In this document: positions 50,395-60,048 of the stretch, one piece after another
How the letters are laid out: each line of letters opens with the position of its first letter
Position numbering within the stretch: position 1 is the first letter of the stretch
Source of the DNA: Lysobacter antibioticus
Lineage (GTDB): Bacteria; Pseudomonadota; Gammaproteobacteria; Xanthomonadales; Xanthomonadaceae
NCBI RefSeq assembly: GCF_001442535.1
Contig: NZ_CP013141.1
Span: 625,196 to 689,195, forward strand
Direction: 5' to 3'
Length of the DNA stretch: 64,000 bases
Made by a program: the position numbers and the translations under genes
The notes under the pieces: generated by a model
Databases searched by the model: none
Told to the model about the DNA's origin: nothing
Seen by the model: only the letters and a program-made list of their open reading frames with translations

Positions 50395-51039
50395 ATGTTC
50401 GACTTCGCCACCCTCGCCGCCTACCTCGCCGCCGCTGCGGTGCTGGTCCTGATTCCCGGGCCGGGCACCGCCTGGATCATCGCCCAGAGCGCAGCCGGCG
50501 GAACCTCGCGCGGCGTGCAGGCGGCGTTCGGGCTCGAAACCGCCACCCTGATCCATGCACTTGCCGCCGGCCTCGGCCTGTCGGCGCTGCTCGCGACTTC
50601 GGCGCTGGCCTTCGAGGCAATCAAATATGCCGGCGCCGCCTATCTGATCTGGCTCGGCATCAAGGCCTGGCGTAGCCCCTCGCCCGCCCCTGCCGCGGCC
50701 GACGACGTGCCGCAGGTGGCGCCGACCTCGGCGCGTGACGTCTATCTGCGCTCGGTGATGACCGGCGTGCTCAATCCGAAGGTCGCACTGTTTTTCCTCG
50801 CCTTCCTGCCGCAGTTCGTCCACCCCGAGCGCGGCATGGTCTGGCTGCAGTTCCTGGTGCTCGGCGCCTTGTTGTCGCTGATCGGCCTGTCGCACAGCGT
50901 GTTGCTGAGCGTCGCCTTCGGCCATTTCGGCCGCCGCATCGGCCGGCGCTTCTCCGGCGGCGGGCGCTGGAAAGAACGCCTGACCGGCAGCGTGTTCATC
51001 GCCCTGGGCCTGCGCCTGGCCGTGCAGCAGCGCAGCTGA
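50395..51039 (+). CDS. LysE/RhtB-family exporter
   Basis: A 214-aa inner-membrane protein from the ATG at 50395. It has five or six hydrophobic helices and the family N-terminus 'LAAAAVLVLIPGPGTAWIIA' with 'GVQAAFGLETATLIHALAAG'. 'SVMTGVLNPKVALFFLAFLP' is the central conserved block. It exports an amino acid or similar metabolite; the substrate is not readable. The longer frame upstream is not supported. Confidence 0.9.
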   Translation: MFDFATLAAYLAAAAVLVLIPGPGTAWIIAQSAAGGTSRGVQAAFGLETATLIHALAAGLGLSALLATSALAFEAIKYAGAAYLIWLGIKAWRSPSPAPAAADDVPQVAPTSARDVYLRSVMTGVLNPKVALFFLAFLPQFVHPERGMVWLQFLVLGALLSLIGLSHSVLLSVAFGHFGRRIGRRFSGGGRWKERLTGSVFIALGLRLAVQQRS

Positions 51040-51186
51040 GGCGCAGCGCCCGCACCCCCGGGCGCTTCGGCAAGGACCCAACCGCGGATGTACGGCGCCG
51101 CCGGCGCAGGCCGCGCTTCGTCTTGAAGCGGCGGTCCGGCGCCCACAGGTCGGAGATTCACGACCTCGATTCCAGGAGCGCCGCGC

Positions 51187-51933
51187 ATGAAGACACAGGG
51201 TTTTCTCGACCAATTGCTGAAGACCGCACAAAGCAGCCTCGGCGGGGCCGGCGGGCTCGAGGGCTTGCTCGGCGGCGGCAAACCGCCGGTGCCCTATCAA
51301 GACAAATACGCACAAGACAAGTACGCACGAGCCAAGCAAACGGAAGAGAAACGCGGCCTGCTCAACGCCGACTTCGGCAAGGGCGCGCTCGCCGGCGGCG
51401 CACTCGGCCTGCTGCTCGGCCACCGCAAGCTGCGCAAGAGCGCCGGCAAGATCGCCCTGTACGGCGGCGTCGCCGCGGTCGGCGTGCTGGCCTACAAAGC
51501 CTATGGCGAATACAAGCGGCAGCAGGATGCCGGCGCCGCCGAGCCGCAGACCGTCGACCGCCTGCCTCCGCCGCAGGCCGAGCAACACAGCCAGGCCATC
51601 CTGCAGGCGCTGGTCGCCGCATCGAAGGCCGACGGCCATATCGATGCGCGCGAACGCGAAGCCATCGAGGGCGAATTCACTCGCATCGACGGCGACCCGG
51701 AGCTGCGCCGCTGGCTGCACGACGAACTGGAAAAACCGCTCGATCCCGCCGAAGTGGCGCGCGCCGCGACCACCCCGGAGATCGCCGCGGAGATGTACCT
51801 GGCTAGCCTGCTCGCCGCCGACGAGCAGAGCTACATGGAACGCGCTTATCTGGACGAACTGGCGCGCCAGCTCAAGATCGACGACGCGCTCAAGAGCCGG
51901 CTCGAACAGCAGTTGCGCGACGCCCAAGCCTAA
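51187..51933 (+). CDS. DUF533 (YebE-like/TerB-fold) protein
   Basis: A 248-aa protein. The N-terminus is Gly-rich with the short repeat 'YQDKYAQDKYARAK'. One hydrophobic, Gly/Ala-rich segment 'ALAGGALGLLLGHRK' to 'IALYGGVAAVGVLAY' (about 65-105) may enter the membrane. The C-terminal part (about 135-245) is the DUF533 helical domain ('ILQALVAASKADGHIDARER'), related to TerB. The function of YebE is unknown. It is preceded by AGGAGCGCC at the right distance. Confidence 0.85.
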   Translation: MKTQGFLDQLLKTAQSSLGGAGGLEGLLGGGKPPVPYQDKYAQDKYARAKQTEEKRGLLNADFGKGALAGGALGLLLGHRKLRKSAGKIALYGGVAAVGVLAYKAYGEYKRQQDAGAAEPQTVDRLPPPQAEQHSQAILQALVAASKADGHIDAREREAIEGEFTRIDGDPELRRWLHDELEKPLDPAEVARAATTPEIAAEMYLASLLAADEQSYMERAYLDELARQLKIDDALKSRLEQQLRDAQA

Positions 51934-52117
51934 GCCACCTATCCGCTCCCGGGCCCCGCGCAGAACGGAACTCGGTCACAAGCGGACGCAGCGACGGCGC
52001 GTCCGCGCCGCCGGCGCTGCCGCCGGTCGGCGCGGCGCACTCATCGCCGATGGCAACCGTTAGGATCACTGCGCCGCCTCAGCCGCGCGGCGCTCCTTAT
52101 CGACCGGACCCTCGCCG

Positions 52118-52648
52118 ATGCGTTTGCTGATTCCCGCCTTGTTAGCGCTGACCTTCGTCGGCTGCTCCTGCCAACGCCAGGCCGAGGCCGACGCTCCCGC
52201 CGCCGACACAGCGACGATGCCTGCGACCGACGACGCCGCCGCGCGCGCCCGCGTCGATGCCGCCAAACGCGCCGACGCGCAAAACCAGCAGCGCCTGGAT
52301 GCGATGAACGAAGCGGTCAACAAGTTGCATCTGTATCTGCAGCAACTCAGCAGCGGCAAACGCGAAGAAGCCGACAAGCATTGGGCCTACGAACGCACGC
52401 CGCGCGGCAACGAAGAAGCCGACCTGCGCTCGATCAAGCAGTTCACCGCGATGCGGATCGAGAACGACACGCCGAAACAGCTCGACAAGGAAGCCATGCC
52501 GGAATCGTTGGAAATCCCGGTCGAGCTGCGGGTCAGCGTCGCCGACGGCGAGTCGCGGCGTTACACCGGCTGGTACCGGATGCGGCGCAACCCGATCGAC
52601 CGCAGTTGGGAGCTCACTGCGACCTCGCTGTCGGTGAAGTTGCAGTAA
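52118..52648 (+). CDS. Putative lipoprotein
   Basis: A 176-aa protein with lipobox FVGC at Cys16 (MRLLIPALLALTFVGC). An Ala/Asp-rich linker follows, then a helical stretch ('ARVDAAKRADAQNQQRLDAM') and a beta domain ending 'RSWELTATSLSVKLQ'. The family is not recognised. It is the first of three lipoprotein genes in a row on this strand, so an envelope role in common is possible. Confidence 0.75.
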   Translation: MRLLIPALLALTFVGCSCQRQAEADAPAADTATMPATDDAAARARVDAAKRADAQNQQRLDAMNEAVNKLHLYLQQLSSGKREEADKHWAYERTPRGNEEADLRSIKQFTAMRIENDTPKQLDKEAMPESLEIPVELRVSVADGESRRYTGWYRMRRNPIDRSWELTATSLSVKLQ

Positions 52649-52828
52649 GCCGCACGCGCCACGCCGGCGCACTCGACACCCACCCCGGTCAGCGCGCGTC
52701 CAGCGAGCTGAGCCCGCGCTGTGCCGGACTTCCGGCATCTCGCCGCAATCAAGGGGTGGCTTATACACTGGGCCATCGACGCGCCCTCGAACGAGCGGCG
52801 CGCGGTCTATGCCTCTACGGACCCCGTC

Positions 52829-53554
52829 ATGCGCCCGAATCGCTATCTCGTCGTCCCGGCCTTCGCACTCGCGATGTCCGTCCTGCTCGCCGCCTGCGGC
52901 GGTAAGGACCGCCCCGCGGACGGCACCGCCGCCGGCGACGATCCCCAGGCCCTGCCGACGCCCGCCGGCGCAGGTAGCGGCGGTGTCACCGGCATGCCCT
53001 CCGCGCCCGGGCCCGGCCAGGTCGGCGCGCCGGTCGAAGGCAGCACCGCCAGCCCGCTGTTCGACGAAAACGGCAACCCGATCCCCGGCAGCGACGCCGG
53101 CACGCCCGCGACCGGCATCGACGGCACCTTGCCGCCGCCCGAGGCCGGCACCGAGACCGGCGCCCCACCGCTCGCCGTCGAACCGACTGCGGAAGACGCC
53201 GTCGCCGTCGTGCGCGATTACTACGCCGCGATCAATGGCGGCAATTACGCCCGTGCTCATGCGCTGTGGTCGGACGGCGGCAACGCCAGCGGCCAGAACG
53301 CGCAGCAATTCGCCAACGGTTTCACCGAAACCGCCGGTGTGTCGGTGGAAGTGCTGGCGCCGGGCCGGATCGATGCCGGCGCCGGCCAGCGCTATGTCGA
53401 AGTGCCGATCGCGATCACCGCCACTCAACGCGACGGCAGCCAGCGCAAATACGTCGGCGCCTATACCCTGCGCCGCAGCGTCGTCGACGGCGCCAGCGAC
53501 GAACAACGCGCATGGCGGATCGGCAGCGCCGACATCCGCGAGGTCAAGCAATGA
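52829..53554 (+). CDS. Putative lipoprotein with NTF2-like domain
   Basis: A 241-aa protein from the ATG at 52829, with lipobox LAAC ('ALAMSVLLAACGGKD'). A Gly/Pro/Thr-rich linker of about 90 residues precedes a compact domain ('AVAVVRDYYAAINGGNYARA' to 'WRIGSADIREVKQ') shaped like an NTF2/SnoaL or DUF4878 fold. It overlaps the next gene by four bases (ATGA), so the two are translationally coupled. The substrate or partner is unknown. Confidence 0.75.
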   Translation: MRPNRYLVVPAFALAMSVLLAACGGKDRPADGTAAGDDPQALPTPAGAGSGGVTGMPSAPGPGQVGAPVEGSTASPLFDENGNPIPGSDAGTPATGIDGTLPPPEAGTETGAPPLAVEPTAEDAVAVVRDYYAAINGGNYARAHALWSDGGNASGQNAQQFANGFTETAGVSVEVLAPGRIDAGAGQRYVEVPIAITATQRDGSQRKYVGAYTLRRSVVDGASDEQRAWRIGSADIREVKQ

Positions 53555-54306
53555 ACCCGTGCGCGGTAGCGAGGCAGACCTTCGTCGCGGTCGCTGCCGT
53601 CGCCTTGCTAGGCGCATGCGAACGCACGCCGTCCGCGCCTGCCGCCGCCAAGCCGGCCGCGCACGCGCCGCAGCCGGCAACGACGCCGCAAACGAACACG
53701 CCCGCGGTCGAAAAAGGCCTGGACACAGCGCCGCCGGCCAAGCTCGACCACGTCCTGCCCGGCGCGCTCGCCCCCGACACCGGCCCGGCCCAGTTGCGCG
53801 CCCTGTTCGGCGCGGATCAGGTCGAGATCTCCGATCATCTACCCGGCGCGGAAGGCGAGGAGTTCCGCGGAGTGATCCTGTATCCCAAGGATTCGACCCT
53901 GCGCGCCTATCTGTATTTCCAGGACTCGCAACAACTGCGCGGCCTGTCCAACGTGGTCGTGCGCGAGCCCGACTCGCGTTGGCGCCTCGACAACGGCGTG
54001 AGCATGGGCATGCGCCTGGCCGAGCTGGTCCGCCTCAACGGCAAGCCGATCCGGTTCAGCGGCCTGGACTGGGATTACGGCGGCGCGATCACCGACTGGA
54101 ACGGCGGCCGTCTCGCCGCGAAGGACGGCGACCCGGTGATCCGGCATGCGCGTCTGGACCGCAATGCGCAGGCATCGACCGCGCAGGATCCCTATCCCTC
54201 CGGCGACAGCGAATTCTCCAGCGACGATAACCGCTATCCGCAACAGGGCGAGCTGCTGTCGGTCGGCGAGCTGCGGGTGTCGTTTCCGGGCGAGGACGAT
54301 CTTTGA
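53551..54306 (+). CDS. Putative lipoprotein
   Basis: A 251-aa protein from the ATG at 53551, which overlaps the preceding stop. Lipobox LGAC at Cys23 ('FVAVAAVALLGACERTP'). An Ala/Pro/Thr linker of about 40 residues leads to a domain with 'LRALFGADQVEISDHLPGAE' and 'FRGVILYPKDSTLRAYLYFQ', resembling periplasmic proteins of unknown role in Xanthomonadales. Expression with the upstream lipoprotein is nearly certain from the overlap. Confidence 0.78.
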   Translation: MNPCAVARQTFVAVAAVALLGACERTPSAPAAAKPAAHAPQPATTPQTNTPAVEKGLDTAPPAKLDHVLPGALAPDTGPAQLRALFGADQVEISDHLPGAEGEEFRGVILYPKDSTLRAYLYFQDSQQLRGLSNVVVREPDSRWRLDNGVSMGMRLAELVRLNGKPIRFSGLDWDYGGAITDWNGGRLAAKDGDPVIRHARLDRNAQASTAQDPYPSGDSEFSSDDNRYPQQGELLSVGELRVSFPGEDDL

Positions 54307-54328
54307 AGCTCGCCGCGAACACCGCAGC

Positions 54329-54796
54329 ATGACCGGCACCGTCCCGCGCATCGTCCTCGACAGCAACGTCTGCCTGGACATGTTCGCCTTCAAGGACCCG
54401 CTGACCGCCTCGTTGCTCGCTGCGCTGCGCGAGCGCCGCATCGAAGCCGTCACCGACACGGCATGTCGCGAAGAGTGGCAGCGCGTGCTGACCTATCCCA
54501 AGCTCGCGCTCACCGACGAAGTCCGCGCCGGGTGTCTGCGCGACTACGACGAGTTGCTGCGTCTGCACGAACACGATGGCGGCGTTCCGGCGCGCGCCCT
54601 GCCCCGCTGCGCCGATCCCGACGACCAGAAGTTCCTCGAACTCGCCCTGGCAGCGAACGCGCGCTGGCTGCTCAGCCGCGATCATGCCCTGCTGGTGCTC
54701 GGCCGCCGCACTGCGCGCGACGGCTTGTTCGAGGTGCTGACTCCGCGCGCCTGGGCCGCATTGCAGGCCCTGCACGCAGCTGCGCCGGAGGGCTGA
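54329..54796 (+). CDS. PIN-domain protein (putative toxin component)
   Basis: A 155-aa PIN protein from the ATG at 54329. The acidic residues are in 'RIVLDSNVCLDMFAF', 'REEWQRVLTYPKL', 'ADPDDQKFLELALA' and 'LLSRDHALLVL'. The arrangement fits the PIN_3 group of COG1569. No antitoxin gene is adjacent: upstream is a lipoprotein and downstream an AraC regulator. It may be an orphan toxin or have lost its partner. RNase activity is inferred from the family. Confidence 0.82.
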   Translation: MTGTVPRIVLDSNVCLDMFAFKDPLTASLLAALRERRIEAVTDTACREEWQRVLTYPKLALTDEVRAGCLRDYDELLRLHEHDGGVPARALPRCADPDDQKFLELALAANARWLLSRDHALLVLGRRTARDGLFEVLTPRAWAALQALHAAAPEG

Positions 54797-54840
54797 ACGG
54801 CGCCACCGATCGTCTGCGCAGGCCATGCGATACTCGGGCC

Positions 54841-55665
54841 ATGCAAGGCGTCCCCGCCCAGTTCGTCCACGCCCACGATGCCGCCGAATTCCGGCAGCCT
54901 TCGCATCGCGCCGGCGTCGAGCTGTACCGCGCGCACATCGTCCGCCACGCCTTCGAGCCGCACACCCACGAGGCTTTCGGCCTGGGCGCGATCGAATCGG
55001 GCGTCGAGCGTTTCCGTTATCGCGGCAGCGATCACCTCGCGCCGCCGGATTCGCTGGTGCTGATGAATCCCGACGTGCTGCATACCGGCCGCGCCGAGAC
55101 CGAAGGCGGCTGGCGCTATCGCATGGTCTATGTCGATCCCGACGTGGCCGAGAAGATCACCGGCGAGGCCGGCTGGTGGTTCGAGGACGCGGTGCGCCAC
55201 GACCCCGAACGCGCCCGCCGCATCACCGCGCGCTTGGATGCCCTGTGGAACACGCGCGAGCCGCTGGCCTTCGACAGCCAGCTGTTCGCCCTGCTGATGG
55301 AATTCCGCGATCACGCGCGCATGCCGCGGCGCCTGCGCGATGAGGCTGCGTCGCGGTTCGCGCCGGTCGTCGACTACCTGCGCGCGCACCTGGCCGAGCG
55401 CGTCACCCTGGAGGAATTGGCCGCGGTCGCCGGCCTCAGCCCGTTCCACTTCCTGCGCCGCTTCCGCGCCCAGTACCACGTCACCCCGCAGCAAATGCTG
55501 ATGGCACTGCGCCTGTACGAGGCCAAGCGCTTGCTGGCCGACGGCGCTGCGCTCGCGCGCATCGCCGCCGACACCGGGTTGACCGACCAGGCCCATCTGA
55601 CCCGGGCCTTCTCGCGCCGCTACGGCATCACCCCGGCGCGCTACCAGAAGCAAGTCCGCCGCTGA
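54841..55665 (+). CDS. AraC-family transcriptional regulator
   Basis: A 274-aa protein. The N-terminal cupin (about 20-90, 'RHAFEPHTHEAFGLGAIESG') binds the effector, and the C-terminal AraC domain (about 175-272) has both helix-turn-helices ('VTLEELAAVAGLSPFHFLRR' and 'LARIAADTGLTDQAHLTRAF'). AraC genes of this type often control a neighbouring amino-acid or drug exporter. The EamA transporter starts 64 bp downstream on the same strand and is the obvious target. Confidence 0.9.
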   Translation: MQGVPAQFVHAHDAAEFRQPSHRAGVELYRAHIVRHAFEPHTHEAFGLGAIESGVERFRYRGSDHLAPPDSLVLMNPDVLHTGRAETEGGWRYRMVYVDPDVAEKITGEAGWWFEDAVRHDPERARRITARLDALWNTREPLAFDSQLFALLMEFRDHARMPRRLRDEAASRFAPVVDYLRAHLAERVTLEELAAVAGLSPFHFLRRFRAQYHVTPQQMLMALRLYEAKRLLADGAALARIAADTGLTDQAHLTRAFSRRYGITPARYQKQVRR

Positions 55666-55729
55666 GCGCGGCCGCGCCGAAAGCAATCTGGTACAAGACC
55701 GCGCCGCCGGGTTCGCCCAAGCTGGACGC

Positions 55730-56704
55730 ATGTGGCTAGGAACCCTCTATGCGCTCGCGGCCGGCCTGATCTGGGGCCTGGTCTTCGTCGGCCCGCTGTT
55801 GCTGCCGGAATACCCGGCCGCCTTGCAGTCGGTCGGGCGCTACCTCGCCTTCGGCCTGATCGCCTTGCCCCTCGCCTGGTTCGACCGCACCGCCTTGCGC
55901 CAGCTGACCCGCGCCGACTGGATCGAAGCGCTGAAGCTGTCGGCGATCGGCAACCTGCTCTATTACCTGTGCCTGGCCAGCGCCATCCAGCGCGCCGGCG
56001 GCCCCTTGCCGACCATGATCATCGGCACCTTGCCGGTGGTGATCGCGGTCTGCGCGAACCTGCGCAACGCCCGCCGCGACGGCCGCCTGCCATGGCTGCG
56101 CCTGCTGCCGTCATTGGCGCTGATCGCGGCCGGGATCGCCTGCGTCAACCAAGTCGAATTGCAGGCCCTGCGCGCGGACGCCAACGCCGACGTGCGCCGC
56201 TACGCCATCGGTGCCGTGCTCGCGATCGGCGCAGTCGCGTGCTGGACCTGGTACCCCCTGCGCAATGCCGACTGGCTGCGCGATCACCCCGGCCGCAGCC
56301 CGCGCACCTGGGCGACTGCGCAAGGCTTGGCGGTCCTGCCGCTGGCTTTGCTCGGCTATATCGCGCTATGGACCTTCATGAGCGCGACCGGCCGCGAGTT
56401 CCCGATGCCGTTCGGCCCGCGCCCGGGCTTCTTCATCGGATTGATGGTGGCGATCGGTCTGTTCGCCTCCTGGGTCGGCACCTTGTGCTGGAACGAAGCC
56501 AGCCAGCGCCTGCCGACCGCCCTGGCCGGCCAGCTGATCGTATTCGAGACCATCGCCGCCCTCAGCTACGCCTTCATCCTGCGCGGCCGGATGCCGGAAC
56601 CTCTGACTTTGATCGGCATCGCCTTGCTGATCGCGGGAGTGATCTGGGCATTACGGGTGAAGCCGGTGCCGGTGGCAAATGTGGAGAGTTGTTCGGCGCA
56701 TTGA
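55730..56704 (+). CDS. EamA/DMT-family transporter
   Basis: A 324-aa inner-membrane protein with ten hydrophobic helices in two EamA halves. It starts 'MWLGTLYALAAGLIWGLVFV' and repeats the pattern near 'YAIGAVLAIGAVACWTWYPL'. 'FETIAALSYAFILRGRMPEP' is the usual end of the second half. Export of an amino acid or other small metabolite is likely. It follows an AraC regulator, a common pair. The 3' end is at a repeat-rich stretch. Confidence 0.9.
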   Translation: MWLGTLYALAAGLIWGLVFVGPLLLPEYPAALQSVGRYLAFGLIALPLAWFDRTALRQLTRADWIEALKLSAIGNLLYYLCLASAIQRAGGPLPTMIIGTLPVVIAVCANLRNARRDGRLPWLRLLPSLALIAAGIACVNQVELQALRADANADVRRYAIGAVLAIGAVACWTWYPLRNADWLRDHPGRSPRTWATAQGLAVLPLALLGYIALWTFMSATGREFPMPFGPRPGFFIGLMVAIGLFASWVGTLCWNEASQRLPTALAGQLIVFETIAALSYAFILRGRMPEPLTLIGIALLIAGVIWALRVKPVPVANVESCSAH

Positions 56705-57150
56705 GGGATGGTCGCGTCAGCGGACGGGCGCTCTGCTCCTGCTCGACCGAACTCAGCGCTGCGAATCCCTCCCCTGTAAGAGCGGCGTGAGCCGCGACCG
56801 CAACCCATCAATCTCGCGCCGATGGTGGCCGCAGGCCGTCAGGGGTAGGAGCGGCGCGAGCCGCGACCGCGTTGTTGCGTTGTTGCGGCGTTTCTCCCAA
56901 GTAAGACCAAGATCTAGATCAAACGCCAAAAGCTTCCGCCACTAAAGCGGCGGGTTACTTTCTTTTGTCATAAGCAACAAAAGAAAGGTAACCAAAGAAA
57001 AATGCTTTTCTTTTGAATCACCAGCCCGCACGAGCGATGCATACGCAGGGACTTTTCATACGGGACATCCATGTCCCGATGAAAAACGGCCTGCATCCAT
57101 GCAGGCCGCCCTCCGGGTCTTCCATTGCCTTCGCTAGTGCGAGGCGACGC

Positions 57151-57196
<46 letters not shown>

Positions 57197-57293
57197 CAGA
57201 ATCTATGTTGCCGTTGCCGTGAACAGCTTGGCGCAGTACCGAACTCGCGAGAACGCCTGGAGACCCGGAGGGCGCCGCACAGGACGTGCGGCG

Positions 57294-57327
57294 TTTTCCG
57301 ATAAGACAGGGACGTCTTATCGGAAAA
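57294..57327. other. Perfect 14-bp hairpin
   Basis: TTTTCCGATAAGAC (57294-57307) pairs without mismatch with GTCTTATCGGAAAA (57314-57327) around the loop AGGGAC. It has no gene on either side within 500 bp. The A- and T-ends would allow action as a bidirectional terminator. Confidence 0.85.
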
Positions 57328-57924
57328 TCCCGGCGCGGGCATCGCACTCGTGGCCTGTGCCCTTGCAAGGAGAGCCCTTTTCTTTGGTTACCTTTGACCG
57401 AAGGGAATCCAGACGGACTTTTGGGCTTAGCAAAAGAAAGTAACCCGGCCGCGTCAGCGGACGGAAGCTTTGCAATTGATGTTGCTTCACCGCCCTACGG
57501 AAATAACGCAGCAACCGCCAGGTAGGCGGTCGCGACTTACGTCGCTCCTACAAGGGAAGCTCCGCCCTCGCTGAATCACAGGCCTGCACGAGCGGTGCGC
57601 GCGCTGGGTCTACAGACGGGACATCCCTGTCCCGATGGAAAACGGCGCGCATGCCCCCGTGCGCCTCCCTCCGGGTCTTATGTCGCCTTCGCTAGTCTGA
57701 AGCGACGCACAGCAATAACAGCAACACAATCATCTATCGGTCGCCTCTGTCGCCGGCGCCGGCGCCGGTCACCGAACCGGCGCGGTCGCGGCTTGTGACC
57801 GAGGGAAATCCAGTAGGACGCCGCTCCTACCCTGAGAGCGGGCCGCCACCCACTGCGGCGTTATGCCGCATCCACCCCGACAACCGCCTGACTACGCTTG
57901 CCGGCTCTCACCCGAGCCCCCGCC

Positions 57925-60030
57925 ATGCGCGCCGTCACATTTCGCCCTTCCCTGCTCGCGCTGGCGACGATATTCACCCTCGCCTCCCACAGTTACTCGG
58001 CCCATGCGCAGTCGACTGAGGTGCAGGCCGTCAGCGATCCGGCCCCGGCCGATCATTGGTCGTCCGCCAAGACCCTCGACTCGGTCCGTGTATTCGGCCT
58101 GAGGGGGCAACCGCTCGCCGTCGACGGCATCGAGCGGGCGCGCGAGCGTCTCGACGAACGCGCGGGGGCGACCGGGCTGGTCGACGGCGAGTCCTACCGC
58201 GGCGGACGCGTCAGCACCCTGACCGATGCGCTCGGTTACGCCGCCGGTGTGTTCGTGCAGCCGCGCTTCGGCGCCGAGGAAGCGCGCTTGTCGATCCGCG
58301 GCTCCGGCCTGCAGCGCACCTTCCACGGGCGCGGCCTGGAGCTGCTGCAGGACGGCAGCCCGCTCAACCTCGCCGACGGCGGTTTCGATTTCCAGGCGGT
58401 CGAACCGCTGTCGTCGCGCTACATCGAGGTGTATCGCGGCGCCAATGCGCTGGAATTCGGCGCCGCCGCCCTCGGCGGTGCGATCAACTTCGTCTCGCCC
58501 ACCGGTTACGACGCTGCACCGATCAGTCTGCGTGTCGAAGCCGGCGACTTCGGCTATCGCCGCGGTCAGGTCGCCCTGGCCGGCGTATCCGGTCGCGGCG
58601 ACGGTTACCTGAGCCTGAGCGCCCTGCGCCAGGACGGCTTCCGCGATCATGCCGAGCAGGAAAACTACCGTCTGTTCGGCAACGCCGGCTTCCGTTTCAG
58701 CGACACCCTCGACGGCCGCGTCTATTTCACCCACGTCGACACGCGCTCTGCCCTGCCAGGCAATCTGACTCTCGCCGAGTCGCAGCGCGACCCGACCCTC
58801 GCCGCGCCGGGCAATCTGGTCTTGAACCAACGCCGCGACTATCGTCTCGACCGCATCGCCGCAAAGCTGGCCTGGGCCCCGTCCGACACCGGCACGCTCA
58901 CCTTGTCGGTCTATTACGCCGACAAATCCTTAGATCATCCGATCTTCCAGGTACTGCGCCAGGAAAGCCGCGACACCGGCGTCGATCTGCGCTGGCGCGG
59001 CGAAGCGCAATGGCTCGGTCGCCGCAACGTGCTGATCGCCGGCGCCGCCTTCGCCCAGGGCGACATCGAGGACGATCGTTTCTTCAACATCGCCGGCCAC
59101 GCTGGCGCGCGCAGCAATCGCTTCGATCAGCGCGCGCGCAACGGCAAGCTGTATGTCGAGAACCAGACTTGGCTCGCGCCGAGCTGGGTGCTGGCAATCG
59201 GCGCGCAGGCGCTGCGTTCGGAGCGCCGCTCGCGGGACCGCTTCATCACCGCTGGTCGCGACGAGAGTTTCTCCCGCGACTATTCCGGCCTCAGCCCCAA
59301 ACTCGGCCTGCGCTATTTGCTCGACGCGCATACCCAGCTCTATGCCAACGTCAGCCGCAGCCTGGAGCCGCCGAGTTTCGGCGAGCTCAGCGGCGGCCCC
59401 GGCGTGACCCAGGTCGATCGTCAACGCGCGACCAGCGGCGAAATCGGCCTGCGCCTGGATCGCGACAAGCTGTCGCTCGATGTCGCCCTGTACCGCGCCC
59501 GCATCGACGGCGAGCTGCTCTCGCTCAGCGACGGCAACGGCAATCCGCTCGGCACCGTCAATGCCGACCGCACCGTCCACCAAGGCATCGAACTCGGACT
59601 GGGCTGGCATCCGGCCGAGGACTGGACCTTGTCGGCCAACTATCTCTACAACGACTTCCGCTTCGACCGCGACCGCGTCTACGGCGATAACGACCTGGCC
59701 GGGGTGCCGCCGCAGCAACTGCGCGCCGAACTGCGCTGGTCGCCGGGCGAGTACTTCTATCTCGCCCCGAACCTCGAATGGACGCCGCAGGACTACTACA
59801 TCGACCACGCCAACAGCTTCAAGGCCCCGGGCTACACCATCGCCGGGCTGCGCATCGGCGGAAAGCTCGCCAAGGACTGGTCCTGGTTCGCCGACGCCCG
59901 CAACCTCGGCGACCGCAAGTGGATCGCCAGCAGCAACGTGATCGCCGACGCGCGCGGCCAGGACGGTCGCAACTTCCTGCCCGGCGACGGCCGCTCGGTG
60001 TACTTGGGCCTGGAGTGGCGGTCGCGGTGA
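57925..60030 (+). CDS. TonB-dependent receptor
   Basis: A 701-aa outer-membrane receptor from the ATG at 57925. A signal peptide ends near 'YSAHAQ'. The plug domain runs from 'DSVRVFGLRGQPLAV' through 'ARLSIRGSGLQRTFHGRGLE' to 'NALEFGAAALGGAINFV'. The barrel ends 'RSVYLGLEWRSR', so the terminal residue is not aromatic. Similarity is to the siderophore/FecA-like group, but no iron gene or Fur box was found nearby. It converges on the DUF5916 gene with 18 bp between the stops. The ligand is unknown. Confidence 0.9.
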   Translation: MRAVTFRPSLLALATIFTLASHSYSAHAQSTEVQAVSDPAPADHWSSAKTLDSVRVFGLRGQPLAVDGIERARERLDERAGATGLVDGESYRGGRVSTLTDALGYAAGVFVQPRFGAEEARLSIRGSGLQRTFHGRGLELLQDGSPLNLADGGFDFQAVEPLSSRYIEVYRGANALEFGAAALGGAINFVSPTGYDAAPISLRVEAGDFGYRRGQVALAGVSGRGDGYLSLSALRQDGFRDHAEQENYRLFGNAGFRFSDTLDGRVYFTHVDTRSALPGNLTLAESQRDPTLAAPGNLVLNQRRDYRLDRIAAKLAWAPSDTGTLTLSVYYADKSLDHPIFQVLRQESRDTGVDLRWRGEAQWLGRRNVLIAGAAFAQGDIEDDRFFNIAGHAGARSNRFDQRARNGKLYVENQTWLAPSWVLAIGAQALRSERRSRDRFITAGRDESFSRDYSGLSPKLGLRYLLDAHTQLYANVSRSLEPPSFGELSGGPGVTQVDRQRATSGEIGLRLDRDKLSLDVALYRARIDGELLSLSDGNGNPLGTVNADRTVHQGIELGLGWHPAEDWTLSANYLYNDFRFDRDRVYGDNDLAGVPPQQLRAELRWSPGEYFYLAPNLEWTPQDYYIDHANSFKAPGYTIAGLRIGGKLAKDWSWFADARNLGDRKWIASSNVIADARGQDGRNFLPGDGRSVYLGLEWRSR

Positions 60031-60048
60031 AGCGGCCGCCCTCCCCGA

